Origin: Acidaminococcus intestini DSM 21505
GTDB taxonomy: Bacteria; Bacillota; Negativicutes; Acidaminococcales; Acidaminococcaceae
Reading direction: 5' to 3'
DNA length: 51,641 nucleotides
Assembly (NCBI RefSeq): GCF_000425045.1
Contig: NZ_AULA01000014.1
Location: 1-51,641 of the forward strand
Part shown: piece after piece, positions 31,849 through 40,291 of the stretch
Layout of the letters: every line of letters starts with the position of its first letter
How positions within the stretch are numbered: position 1 is the first letter of the stretch
Notes under the pieces: generated by a model
The model's database searches: none
Told to the model about the DNA's origin: nothing
What the model saw: the letters and a program-made list of their open reading frames with translations, nothing else
Translations under genes and position numbers: made by a program

Positions 31849-31925
31849 CATCCCTACGTTGGCATTATCCAAATCAGGTTGTGGGTCGAAGTCGAACTTC
31901 CTCTCAGCAAAAAGCTCCCCAAATA
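31849..31925 (-). ncRNA. TPP riboswitch (THI element)
   Basis: The reverse strand shows the conserved aptamer parts in order: GGGGAGC, TGCTGAGAGG, then ACCC, CCTGAT, GGATAATGCCAACG and TAGGGA. This is the thiamine pyrophosphate aptamer that switches off thiamine biosynthesis genes when TPP is bound. It is followed by two terminator-like hairpins and then thiSFGHE. Confidence 0.95.
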
Positions 31926-31941
31926 TTCTGTTTACCTTGTA

Positions 31942-31970
31942 AGCATAGTCCTTTTACATAACATTGTCAA
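31942..31970 (-). promoter_or_regulatory. Promoter of the thi operon
   Basis: On the reverse strand, a perfect -35 TTGACA, a 17-base spacer and -10 TATGCT lie about 20 bases before the riboswitch aptamer. Confidence 0.8.
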
Positions 31971-31983
31971 GTCAGGCGCCCCT

Positions 31984-33714
31984 TTAGAAAGTCGAAATCT
32001 GGTGGCACAGGGCCTTCCCCACGCTTTCTGCCATCTTGTCAAGGGTCTTTACGCGCACCAGGTCCTTACCAAAGATTTTTTGGGCATCTTCCATGGAGCC
32101 TGCAATTTCGTCGTTGATGAGGCCCACGATGCGCACGCCGTCGCGGCGCAGGGACGCGGCTTCGGCCGCCGTGTCATCAACGGCCCGCTCGTCCCGGTAT
32201 TCGTGCTGGCTAAGGGCTCCTTTGCCAGTATAAAGGGGATGGTCATCATTCGGAGACGCGTCCGTCAGCATGACAAGGATTTTTTTGGCATCTGTCAGGT
32301 CCCCCATGAGGACGCGGGCGCCGCGCAGGGCAAGACCGTCCCGGTTCCAGCCCGTGGCACAATAGCTAAAAACACTCGTGCTTTTTTTCTTTTCTTCATA
32401 GCTTTGGTAGAGCGTCATGACTGTATAGCCTCGGAGGGTACAGAAGGAATAAATTTGGTAAGGAATGCCGCAGGCGCGCAGGGCCTCTGCAATGACGTAG
32501 GCCTGGGCTGCAATGACCCGCTGGTATTCGCCGCGCGACGCTGAGGCGTCGAGCATAATGTCAACCGTAAAGTTTGGGGTATAGACATCTTCCTGACCAT
32601 AAAAGACCCTGTTGTCGTCCAAATAGAGTCCCCGCCAGATGAGCCCTGGCACAAGGTCTCCGCTTTTTGCTGGAATGGGCAGCTTCATGCGCGTCATCTG
32701 GAGCGCCGTGCGCAGCTGCCCCGTAAGACGGGTGATGCTCTTGCGATATTTTTCGTTATTTTCTTTGTAGTAGGTGATGTTGCGGGCGCGCTGTCTGCGG
32801 GCATTTAAAAGCCACTGGGAAGCATCTCCCGTTGCTCCTTTGCTCCCGAGGCGCCCCCGCGTAAAATGCAGGTGGGCGCCCCGATGGGGGCCGGTGCAGT
32901 ATTGCCGTTCAATCGCAAGGACCTTATCGGCACTGTAAAGGGAGGCCCCAAAGCAGGTGACAATATAATCGTGGTTTTTTACGGCAGTTTGGCCGGTAAT
33001 CAGGGCCATGAGGCCATTACGCTCCTTCTTGCCGTTTACGATTTCTTCCTCATCATGACGCACGACCTGGAAGTTCAGGATGGATTCATGCCGCGTCTTA
33101 AACTGCGGCACGAGAAAGTTCAAGATGGCGGCTACAGGGCTTGAGATGATGACCTTTTCCAAGCTTTCTCGAACAAGGAAGCGGGAAACAAAGTACTTTT
33201 TTGTCAGCTTGCGAAAATGGTCGCAAATTTCTTCTGCTGTCCATGACGGGTCAAACCGCAGCCCTTCATAAAGCCCCTTGGCCCAAGGATCCACAAGGCC
33301 GGTTTTTTCACCAAGAACTTCATGCCAGCGGGCCGCTTGCATTTCTTGGGCCACGCCATGACGGATGGAAAGGGGCCCGTTAAAATAGTTTTGGGCCTGC
33401 TGCCTGCGAAGATAGGCAAGGACAGGGCGCTGGGGGAGTTCCTTGACATAGGCGCAGCCTTCTAGCCCCAGCCACAAAAGGTCACTGAATAGATCGGCAA
33501 GGGCGGCGGTCTTCATCTCGTCAAAAAGTGCTTGCAGGACCTTCATGTCATAATATTTTCGAATAATGCCAATGACGGCATTGAGGTAGAGGTTCGGTTC
33601 GTGCGTGTCAGGGACAAAAGAAAGAAAATCCGGATCGTAAGTGTAGTCTCCGGATACGTCCCAGACGATGTTGAGAGCCCGTCTCCGCCGGTAGTCATAT
33701 CTTTTCTTTGCCAT
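31984..33714 (-). CDS. VWA-domain protein (NorD/CbbO-like partner of a MoxR ATPase)
   Basis: 576 residues. The C-terminal 200 residues are a von Willebrand A domain with a full MIDAS site: MLDASASRGEYQ (DxSxS), a Thr in YCATGWNRDG and an Asp in LMLTDASPNDDHP. The N-terminal 370 residues are mostly helical, with no named domain that I recognise. Such proteins work with a MoxR/NorQ-type AAA+ ATPase, encoded 12 bases upstream, to remodel or metallate a target enzyme. The target gene is not in the window (neighbours are thi genes and arsR). The thi promoter begins immediately downstream. Confidence 0.75.
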   Translation of the reverse strand: MAKKRYDYRRRRALNIVWDVSGDYTYDPDFLSFVPDTHEPNLYLNAVIGIIRKYYDMKVLQALFDEMKTAALADLFSDLLWLGLEGCAYVKELPQRPVLAYLRRQQAQNYFNGPLSIRHGVAQEMQAARWHEVLGEKTGLVDPWAKGLYEGLRFDPSWTAEEICDHFRKLTKKYFVSRFLVRESLEKVIISSPVAAILNFLVPQFKTRHESILNFQVVRHDEEEIVNGKKERNGLMALITGQTAVKNHDYIVTCFGASLYSADKVLAIERQYCTGPHRGAHLHFTRGRLGSKGATGDASQWLLNARRQRARNITYYKENNEKYRKSITRLTGQLRTALQMTRMKLPIPAKSGDLVPGLIWRGLYLDDNRVFYGQEDVYTPNFTVDIMLDASASRGEYQRVIAAQAYVIAEALRACGIPYQIYSFCTLRGYTVMTLYQSYEEKKKSTSVFSYCATGWNRDGLALRGARVLMGDLTDAKKILVMLTDASPNDDHPLYTGKGALSQHEYRDERAVDDTAAEAASLRRDGVRIVGLINDEIAGSMEDAQKIFGKDLVRVKTLDKMAESVGKALCHQISTF

Positions 33715-33725
33715 CGTGAACCTTC

Positions 33726-34646
33726 TTAGTCACTGAAAATATCACGTCTGCCATAGGATCCTGGAATGTGGAGGTTGATTACATCGAGGATGAGGGCTGG
33801 CTCATATTCGTCAAAGGATTTGTTGATGATACCCATTTTGAGGGCCCGGTGAGCTTCAAGACCTCGTTTCATGAGATGGAGGGCGTCAAGGAGACCGCGC
33901 AGGTCAAGGGCCTTATCGGAAATTTCCGCTTCACTGCATTTTTTCTCCAAATCAAGGAAAATCTGCACAAAGGCATCGCAGGCCGTATCCTTCATGGTCG
34001 GGAATTCTGTCCGTAAGAGACGGGCCAGCGGCTTTTCCTTGATGGGCGGCAGCTGGATGACCGTAAAACGGCTCATGAGGGCCTCGTTCATTTCCCGCGT
34101 GCCTGAGTATCCGTAGTTCATGGTGGCAATGAAGCGGCACGCCGGGTCGACTTCAATCATGCGATAGCCCGGAATGTCGATGCGGCGGCGGTAGTCGAGG
34201 AGGGAATGAAGTACTGCCATGGCTTCGTTGCGGGCCATATTGATTTCGTCAAAAACGCCGAAGCCGCCCCTCGTAGCGCATTCATAGACCGGACCGGGAC
34301 GGAACTGGACTTCCCCGTTTTTAAAGGTATCGGTGCCCAGCATGGCTGATGCGTCCATGTTGATATGGAAGGAAATGTTCCACATGGGGCGGGAAAATAC
34401 TTGGGCCAGATTTTCAGCAAGAACGTTTTTGCCCGTTGCCTTGGGGCCTACAAGGAGCAAATTCTGCCCACATAAGAGGGCAGAAAGGGCGTCTTCCCAG
34501 ACTTCCTTGCCAAAAAAAGGAAAATGGGGCATGGGCACACGGTCCTTATCCGCTTCTGTTACAGGAAACTTGCCGCGATAGGCTTCAAGGTCTTTGATGA
34601 GGCTTTCCTCGACGCCTTCACTGCGCAAAAAATCAAGTGATAACAT
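33726..34646 (-). CDS. MoxR/NorQ-type AAA+ ATPase
   Basis: 306 residues. Walker A LLLVGPKATGKN near residue 65, Walker B GGFGVFDEIN near 135, sensor 1 FIATMNYGYSGTREMNEALMSRF with the arginine finger near 200, and a small helical lid. The pattern fits the MoxR family (NorQ/CbbQ branch), hexameric chaperones that act with a VWA protein, here the next gene. Start ATG at 34646 with AAGGACTGA upstream. A TATAAT on the reverse strand (34688-34693) may be its -10. Confidence 0.85.
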   Translation of the reverse strand: MLSLDFLRSEGVEESLIKDLEAYRGKFPVTEADKDRVPMPHFPFFGKEVWEDALSALLCGQNLLLVGPKATGKNVLAENLAQVFSRPMWNISFHINMDASAMLGTDTFKNGEVQFRPGPVYECATRGGFGVFDEINMARNEAMAVLHSLLDYRRRIDIPGYRMIEVDPACRFIATMNYGYSGTREMNEALMSRFTVIQLPPIKEKPLARLLRTEFPTMKDTACDAFVQIFLDLEKKCSEAEISDKALDLRGLLDALHLMKRGLEAHRALKMGIINKSFDEYEPALILDVINLHIPGSYGRRDIFSD

Positions 34647-34737
34647 AGTGATCAGTCCTTATCAAGTAAATGTCACTGCTATTTCATATTATACCACGGG
34701 GACTTGATGGTGCTGATAAAATCTCCCTGTTTTTCTG

Positions 34738-34766
34738 TTGACAGGAAAGAAAAGCGGTTGTAGAAT
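34738..34766 (+). promoter_or_regulatory. Promoter of arsR-acr3
   Basis: Consensus TTGACA, 17-base spacer, TAGAAT. Predicted start about 34772, inside the operator repeat. Confidence 0.85.
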
Positions 34767-34788
34767 CATATAGAAAAAATTCTATATG
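34767..34788 (+). promoter_or_regulatory. ArsR operator
   Basis: A perfect inverted repeat CATATAGAA/TTCTATATG with a 4-base A spacer overlaps the predicted transcription start. ArsR-type repressors bind such dyads and release them on metalloid binding. Confidence 0.75.
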
Positions 34789-34801
34789 TAGGAGGCTGCA
34801 A

Positions 34802-35134
34802 ATGAATGACAGCTACCAAGACTTGGCCCGCTTTTTGAAAGCCCTGTCCGATCCCAAACGCCTTGCCATTGTCGATATGCTTTCCTGCGGCGAGCGCTGT
34901 GCCTGCGACCTGCTTGATTATTTTTCCGTTACCCAGCCCACCTTGTCCCACGATATGAAGGTACTTCTTGCGTGCGGTATCTGCACAAGCCGGAAGTCAG
35001 GGAAAAATACCTATTATGCCCTGTGTGGTGACACCCTTGAAAAGTTCGAAGGGGTTCTCCATCATATCCTGTCACCCAAAAAAGACTGTATTTGCTTTTT
35101 GCAGAAAAAGGGGAAATGTACCTGTGAATCCTAA
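34802..35134 (+). CDS. arsR: ArsR/SmtB-family metalloid-responsive repressor
   Basis: 110 residues with a winged helix-turn-helix (FLKALSDPKRLAIVDMLSCGERCACDLL... TQPTLSHDMKVL). The ERCACDLL segment carries the Cys pair of the classic arsenite site. A C-terminal tail has four more Cys (DCICFLQKKGKCTCES), which may add to metalloid binding. It represses its own promoter (34738-34788) and the arsenite exporter gene, which overlaps its 3' end. Ribosome site TAGGAGG. Confidence 0.9.
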   Translation: MNDSYQDLARFLKALSDPKRLAIVDMLSCGERCACDLLDYFSVTQPTLSHDMKVLLACGICTSRKSGKNTYYALCGDTLEKFEGVLHHILSPKKDCICFLQKKGKCTCES

Positions 35135-36188
35135 CAGAAAGAAGGAATCCATCTTGAACTTTGAACCTGCATCGGGTATCAGTTTTTTTCAGCGCTATTT
35201 GACCCTTTGGGGCCTTTTATGCATGGCTGCAGGCATTGCTGTAGGCCATTTTATGTCGGGCCTTGTTACCTTGCTGAATGGTCTTACAGTGAGCGGGATT
35301 TCTCTTCCCATTACAGTCCTTATTTGGATCATGATTTTTCCTATGATGATGGAGGTGGATTTTGAGAGCATCCGCAGCGTAGGAAAAAATCCTAAAGGTC
35401 TTTTTGTCACGTGGATTGTCAACTGGCTTGTGAAGCCCTTTTCCATGTATCTTGTGGCCTCCTTTTTCCTGATGGTCCTGTTCCGCTCCTTGATCAGCAC
35501 GGACCTTGCCCGTCAGTATCTTGCCGGAGCCGTTTTGTTAGGGGCGGCGCCCTGCACGGCCATGGTTTTTGTCTGGAGCACGCTCACAAAGGGGGACCCC
35601 GCCTATACAGTGGTGCAGGTTGCTACGAATGATCTCATTATTCTTGTGGCATTTATCCCCATCGTGCGTTTTCTTTTGGGCGTTTCCCAAGTGGCGGTGC
35701 CTTACGGAACCCTCTTTTTGAGCGTCATTCTCTTTGTCCTCATCCCCCTTGTAGTCGGCACGCTGACGCGCCTTATGGTCACGTGGCGAAAGGGCATAGC
35801 CTATTTTGAATCCGTCTTTTTGCCGCGATTTGACCATGTGACCATGGTGGGGCTCCTCTTGACGCTCGTCATCATTTTTGCCTCTCAGGCGGAACTTATC
35901 CTTCGTAATCCGTTCCATATCGTCCTGATTGCGCTTCCCTTGGTGCTGCAGACCCTCTTCATCTTTACTGTCAGTTTTGGCACCTGCCGGCTCCTGCACC
36001 TGCCTTTTGCCATTGCTGCACCGGCGGGCATGATTGGGGCGTCAAATTTCTTCGAACTGGCTGTTGCTGTTGCCATTGCCCTTTTCGGGACTTCAAGCCC
36101 GGCGGCTCTTGCAACGACGGTGGGGGTCCTTACGGAAGTGCCGGTCATGCTTTTTTTAGTAAACGTTGCCAATCGGCTTAGATGGTAA
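35124..36188 (+). CDS. acr3: Arsenite efflux transporter of the ACR3 family
   Basis: 354 residues with ten membrane helices. The family-defining segment GAVLLGAAPCTAMVFVWSTL carries the essential Cys near residue 145, with VQVATNDLIILVAFIPIVRF following and FAIAAPAGMIGASNFFELAVAVAI near the end. It pumps arsenite out of the cell. Start: GTG at 35124 overlaps arsR by 11 bases; the TTG at 35154, with AAGAAGGA upstream, is a good alternative and would give the usual length (344 residues). Confidence 0.9.
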   Translation: MNPNRKKESILNFEPASGISFFQRYLTLWGLLCMAAGIAVGHFMSGLVTLLNGLTVSGISLPITVLIWIMIFPMMMEVDFESIRSVGKNPKGLFVTWIVNWLVKPFSMYLVASFFLMVLFRSLISTDLARQYLAGAVLLGAAPCTAMVFVWSTLTKGDPAYTVVQVATNDLIILVAFIPIVRFLLGVSQVAVPYGTLFLSVILFVLIPLVVGTLTRLMVTWRKGIAYFESVFLPRFDHVTMVGLLLTLVIIFASQAELILRNPFHIVLIALPLVLQTLFIFTVSFGTCRLLHLPFAIAAPAGMIGASNFFELAVAVAIALFGTSSPAALATTVGVLTEVPVMLFLVNVANRLRW

Positions 36189-36189
36189 C

Positions 36190-36230
36190 AAAAAACCTGC
36201 TGCCTCAATATGGACAGCAGGTCATTTTTA
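36190..36230. terminator. Bidirectional terminator between acr3 and nhaC
   Basis: ACCTGCTG/CAGCAGGT stem with flanking A and T runs between two convergent genes. Confidence 0.75.
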
Positions 36231-37766
36231 TTTTGCGTGCCGTTTTTTTGCCCGTCGATGGAGCACAAAAAGCAGTAGGTAGAGCATGCCGACACCGGTA
36301 AGAAGTGTCAGGGGTGCGCTGCCGCCTGTTACGCCGGCAACAATGTAGCTGATGAAGCAGGAAATGGCAACGACCGTTGCATAAGGAATCTGGGTCGCGA
36401 CATGCTGCATGTGGTTGCAGCCTGCACCGGACGATGACAGGATTGTCGTATCGGAAATCGGGGAGCAGTGATCGCCGAAGACGGAACCCGCAAGGGTGGC
36501 CGCCAAGGTCACGGTCATGATCTCACTGGGAGCAGCCTGGCAGATGAAGACGACAATGGGAATAAAGATCCCAAAAGTACCCCATGCCGTTCCGATGGAA
36601 AAGGACAATCCTGCGGATACGAGAAAGACGATGGCTGGAATCAGTTCCACAGGCAGATGGCTTTGCTCAACGAGCATGCCGATGAATTTTCCTGTGCCAA
36701 GATAGCTTTGACAGAGCGTTCCAATGGTCCAAGCGAGGGTCAGGATGATGTAGGCGGGTACCATGGTGTTGATGCCGGTTGCAATGTTGCTCATGAAATC
36801 CTTGAAAGACAGGAGCTTTCTAGGAACAAACATGATAAAGGCAAGGATAAGGGCCATAAAACCGCCAAGAACAAGGGCCGCTGAAGAGTTGCAGTTGCCG
36901 ATGGCTTCTTGGATGGTCATAGGTTTGGTCCAGTAGCCGCCGTTGTAGATCATGGCAAGAATGGTAAAGATGATGAGGCCTCCAATGGGGATGATGAGGT
37001 CCCAGACTGTTCCTTTAGGAAGGTTCCCTTTGTCAGTGGGGCTGACCTTTTGGTCAATAGCGCCCAGGTCTCCTTGGGTCTCTGCCTTCCATTCCGCGTC
37101 CGCCATGGGACCAAATTCAGGATCCGTAAAGGAAAGGGTGAGGACCATGAGGATGGACAGGATGGCGTACATATTGAAAGGAATAGTGGCAAAGAATGCG
37201 GACAGTTCATTGGTAAAAGAGCCTGTTTCAAAAAGGGTGGAGCCTACGGCGGCAGCCCAGCTCGAAACCGGTGCGATGATGCAGACCGGAGCGGCCGTCG
37301 TATCAATGATGTAGGCTAATTTCGCACGGGAAATATGGTACTTGTCCGTAACTGGCTTCATAACCGTTCCGACTGTGAGGCAGTTGAAATAGTCATCGAT
37401 GAAGATGAGCACACCGAGAAAACTGGTGGCAAGTTCTGCGGACCGTTTGCTGCGGATTTTTTGCGTGGCCCAGGCTCCATACGCTTGGGAGCCGCCCGCT
37501 TTGGTAACGACACAGACGAGGGCACCCAGAAGGGCTAAAAAGAGGATGATGTTAAATTTATCCGGTGTGCCGACAGTCTTTGCCATGACCTCAAAGGGAA
37601 AGGCCACCATATCCATGAAGCCGGCGCCCGTAAAGGCACAATAGATTACGCCGCCGGAAAGGATCCCCAGCATGAGGGAAGAAATGACTTCTTTTGTGAT
37701 GAGGGCAAGGGTGATGGCAATGAGGGGTGGGAGCAGGGAATATATGCCAACGTCAATGGGTTCCAT
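36228..37766 (-). CDS. nhaC: Na+/H+ antiporter, NhaC family
   Basis: 512 residues, about 11-12 helices. NhaC features: LGVLIFIDDYFNCLTVGTVMKPV with the acidic pair in the membrane, DTTAAPVCIIAPVSSWAAAVG, SIGTAWGTFGIFIPI, and GSVFGDHCSPISDTTILSS, which are diagnostic. It exchanges Na+ for protons, or dicarboxylate/amino-acid pairs in some relatives. The ATG at 37766 has AAGGAGA nine bases upstream; the frame is open upstream without a ribosome site. It is divergent from the AGCS symporter; both are sodium-linked. Confidence 0.85.
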   Translation of the reverse strand: MEPIDVGIYSLLPPLIAITLALITKEVISSLMLGILSGGVIYCAFTGAGFMDMVAFPFEVMAKTVGTPDKFNIILFLALLGALVCVVTKAGGSQAYGAWATQKIRSKRSAELATSFLGVLIFIDDYFNCLTVGTVMKPVTDKYHISRAKLAYIIDTTAAPVCIIAPVSSWAAAVGSTLFETGSFTNELSAFFATIPFNMYAILSILMVLTLSFTDPEFGPMADAEWKAETQGDLGAIDQKVSPTDKGNLPKGTVWDLIIPIGGLIIFTILAMIYNGGYWTKPMTIQEAIGNCNSSAALVLGGFMALILAFIMFVPRKLLSFKDFMSNIATGINTMVPAYIILTLAWTIGTLCQSYLGTGKFIGMLVEQSHLPVELIPAIVFLVSAGLSFSIGTAWGTFGIFIPIVVFICQAAPSEIMTVTLAATLAGSVFGDHCSPISDTTILSSSGAGCNHMQHVATQIPYATVVAISCFISYIVAGVTGGSAPLTLLTGVGMLYLLLFVLHRRAKKRHAK

Positions 37767-37944
37767 AAAATCTTTGTCTCCTTTTTGTTTACGTGAATTG
37801 ATTTGCTTGTTACAAAGCCTTACTATTTTACCATATTTCACGGATTCGACATCAAAAATCTATAAAAATTCTCCATTTTGCTGTAAAATGGAACTATCTG
37901 AAAATAATTCTATCAATTTTGTTGCAGAAAAGGGAGCGATGCAG

Positions 37945-39477
37945 ATGGAGAACCTTTTTCAGTGGATCAATTCGGTCCTTAAGTTTGTCGGCCCCCTCAG
38001 TGACTTTTTCTGGGACGTGCCGACTATGTTCCATGCCTATAAGTCCTTGCCTATCTTGGGCTCTTTTTCCCTTGCTATCGTGCTGCTGATGGGAAGCGGA
38101 ATCTACTTTACCCTGCGTCTTGGCTTTATCCAAGTAAAAGGCCTGCCGCGCGCCATTCGCCTCATGGCGCATAATAAAGCCGATATGGGTATTTCTCCTG
38201 TTGCTGCCTTTATGCTGAGCTCTGCCATGCGCGTTGGTCCGGGTAACATCCTTGGCGTGACGGGGGCTATTTCTGTTGGGGGGCCGGGGGCCATCTTTTG
38301 GATGTGGGTATCCGGCTTTTTTGGCATGGCTACGGCTTTTGTTGAAGGAACACTGGCTCAGCTTTTCAAGGAACAGAAAGGACGGGAATTTGTCGGTGGT
38401 CTTCCTTTTTACGGCAGTGCCCTCCTTAATGGAAGCTCTGCGATAGGAATCTTCCTTTCAGGCCTTTATATTTTCTACGCCTTGGGCTGCCTGCCCGCCC
38501 AAGGGTATAATGTTGTCTCTTCCCTTGGCACCATGGCCGAAATCGTGACAGAAAGCTCCATCGATACGCAATCGACCTTCTATTATGCGGCGGCAGCCAT
38601 TGTCATTGGGCTTACGGCCATCCTGACTTTTGGCGGCATCCGGAAAGTCACGAAAGTAACGGATCGTATGGTTCCTGTCATGGCCGTAATCTATGTGGGA
38701 ACGACACTGATTCTCATTGCCGTAAACCTTGACAGCGTACCCTATTTCTTTCGTTCTGTATTAGAAGGCGCCTTTACGCCGGCGGCAATTTTTGGCGGAA
38801 CCTTCGGTACCGTTCTCGTTCAAGGCGTCAAACGCGGCCTCATGTCAAACGAAGCCGGCCAGGGGACCATCACCATGAGTGCCGCCGCAGCAGACGACAA
38901 TCATCCCTGTGAACAAGGACTGCTTTCTGCCCTCGGCGTCTTTCTTGATACGCATATCATCTGCACCATGACGGGGTTTATCGTTATTATGGCCCACGCT
39001 TGGGACAAGGATCCTGCTCTTTGGCAGGATGCCGGAAAGCTCCCGAAATACCTTCTTTCTGTTTCGGAACTGGTCCCGACAGCGTCCTTCCACGCCGCGG
39101 TCAATTTTGCCCTGACGCTTTGCTTCTGTCTGTTTGCCTATACCTGCCTTGTGGGCATGATTTCCTTTTCGGAAATTGCCGCTGCCCGTATGGGAAAAAG
39201 TCAGAGCCTTTTCATAACGGTGCGCGTCCTTGCCCTAGGTGTTGCCCTTTTCGGTGTTCTGGTCAATATTGCGGGCTATGATCTGGGAAATCTCTGGGCG
39301 TTTTCGGACCTTGCCAATATCATCCTTTGCTACGTCAACGTGCCACTTCTTTATCGAGGTTTTGCCTACGTCCTAAAGAGCAAGGAACACTTTGTAAGCG
39401 GCAGTACGGAGCCTTTTGACGGCAGTATCATGGGTATCCATACGCCATGCTGGCCCCGCGATTCCCATAAAGGGTAA
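37945..39477 (+). CDS. Sodium:alanine/glycine symporter (AGCS family)
   Basis: 510 residues, about 11 helices. The AGCS signature GGPGAIFWMWVSGFFGMATAFVEGTLAQ is clear near residue 110-140 (read in two parts around the conserved GGPGA and GMATAF), along with MRVGPGNILGVTGAI and VLVQGVKRGLMSNEAGQG in the second half. It imports small neutral amino acids with Na+. Start ATG at 37945, with AGGGAG eight bases upstream; an ATG at 37939 is too close to the site. The next gene follows after 11 bases. Confidence 0.9.
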   Translation: MENLFQWINSVLKFVGPLSDFFWDVPTMFHAYKSLPILGSFSLAIVLLMGSGIYFTLRLGFIQVKGLPRAIRLMAHNKADMGISPVAAFMLSSAMRVGPGNILGVTGAISVGGPGAIFWMWVSGFFGMATAFVEGTLAQLFKEQKGREFVGGLPFYGSALLNGSSAIGIFLSGLYIFYALGCLPAQGYNVVSSLGTMAEIVTESSIDTQSTFYYAAAAIVIGLTAILTFGGIRKVTKVTDRMVPVMAVIYVGTTLILIAVNLDSVPYFFRSVLEGAFTPAAIFGGTFGTVLVQGVKRGLMSNEAGQGTITMSAAAADDNHPCEQGLLSALGVFLDTHIICTMTGFIVIMAHAWDKDPALWQDAGKLPKYLLSVSELVPTASFHAAVNFALTLCFCLFAYTCLVGMISFSEIAAARMGKSQSLFITVRVLALGVALFGVLVNIAGYDLGNLWAFSDLANIILCYVNVPLLYRGFAYVLKSKEHFVSGSTEPFDGSIMGIHTPCWPRDSHKG

Positions 39478-39488
39478 GGCAGGTGTTC

Positions 39489-40244
39489 ATGCGTTATCCC
39501 TTCCTTGATGCCCTGCGCGGGTTTTCCCTCTGTTCCATGACGCTCTACCATCTCCTGTGGGATATCGTCTACTTGAGTGGCCGCAGCCTTCCTTGGTATG
39601 ATGGAATGGCGGGGTATCTTTGGCAGCAGAGCATCTGTTGGACCTTCATTGCTGTGAGCGGGATGTCCCTTGCCCTTGAAGTTAAAAAGAAAGGACGGAA
39701 AAGGGCAGCGAAAAGCCGACTCGTCCTTGTGGGGTGGGGGACGGCCATCACCTTTGTGACGCGGCAGGCCATGCCCCAGGAACCTATTTATTTTGGCGTC
39801 ATTTTTTTTCTTGGTGCAGTGTCCTTGCTGACGATTTGCTTCTGGCCTGTCATGGAGAAAAAGCCAAAAGGAGCAGCCCTTTTCTGCGGCACCCTTTTTT
39901 TCTTTTTGCGCAACGCACCGCGGGGCTTTTGGGGCTTTGAACGGATGGTGGGGCCGGCCTTACCGGAGATGCTCACCCATTTCGGTCTTTTCAGTGCTTT
40001 TTGGGGGTTCCCACCAAGGGACTTTTATTCAGCGGATTATTTTCCTTTGATTCCATGGTGGGGCCTTTTTGGGTTTGCTGCGGCTCTGGGTGCCCTGTGG
40101 CTCAAAAAAGGCTCTGTACCTGACCTCCTAAAAAAAGACGTCCCTTTTCTGCGCACATTAGGCAGAAAGTCCCTATGGATCTACCTGCTGCATCAGCCCG
40201 TGATCATGGGGGTGATGTGGGGGATGGGAATGATAAAGATTTAA
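39489..40244 (+). CDS. DUF1624 family membrane protein (heparan-alpha-glucosaminide N-acetyltransferase-like)
   Basis: 251 residues with seven to eight helices. The N-terminal RYPFLDALRGFSLCSMTLYHLLWD has the DxxRG and His of the DUF1624/HGSNAT catalytic domain, and the C-terminus has the LGRKSLWIYLLHQPVI segment typical of membrane acyltransferases. It may acetylate a cell-envelope sugar. ATG at 39489 with GGCAGGTG upstream. It follows the AGCS gene by 11 bases and ends at a strong terminator, so the two may be co-transcribed without obvious functional link. Confidence 0.75.
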   Translation: MRYPFLDALRGFSLCSMTLYHLLWDIVYLSGRSLPWYDGMAGYLWQQSICWTFIAVSGMSLALEVKKKGRKRAAKSRLVLVGWGTAITFVTRQAMPQEPIYFGVIFFLGAVSLLTICFWPVMEKKPKGAALFCGTLFFFLRNAPRGFWGFERMVGPALPEMLTHFGLFSAFWGFPPRDFYSADYFPLIPWWGLFGFAAALGALWLKKGSVPDLLKKDVPFLRTLGRKSLWIYLLHQPVIMGVMWGMGMIKI

Positions 40245-40274
40245 CTCGGAGTATAAATGACTCCGAGTTTTTGT
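40243..40274 (+). terminator. Intrinsic terminator of the AGCS/DUF1624 unit
   Basis: AACTCGGAGT/ACTCCGAGTT, a 10-bp perfect stem with a 7-base loop, and TTTTTG. The DUF1624 stop overlaps its left edge. Confidence 0.9.
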
Positions 40275-40291
40275 TTTGATGCTGTGATGCT

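Noticed and set aside
31843-32544. 233-residue forward frame over the TPP riboswitch and VWA gene
   Set aside because: It begins inside the riboswitch DNA and is antisense to a VWA domain with a full metal site.
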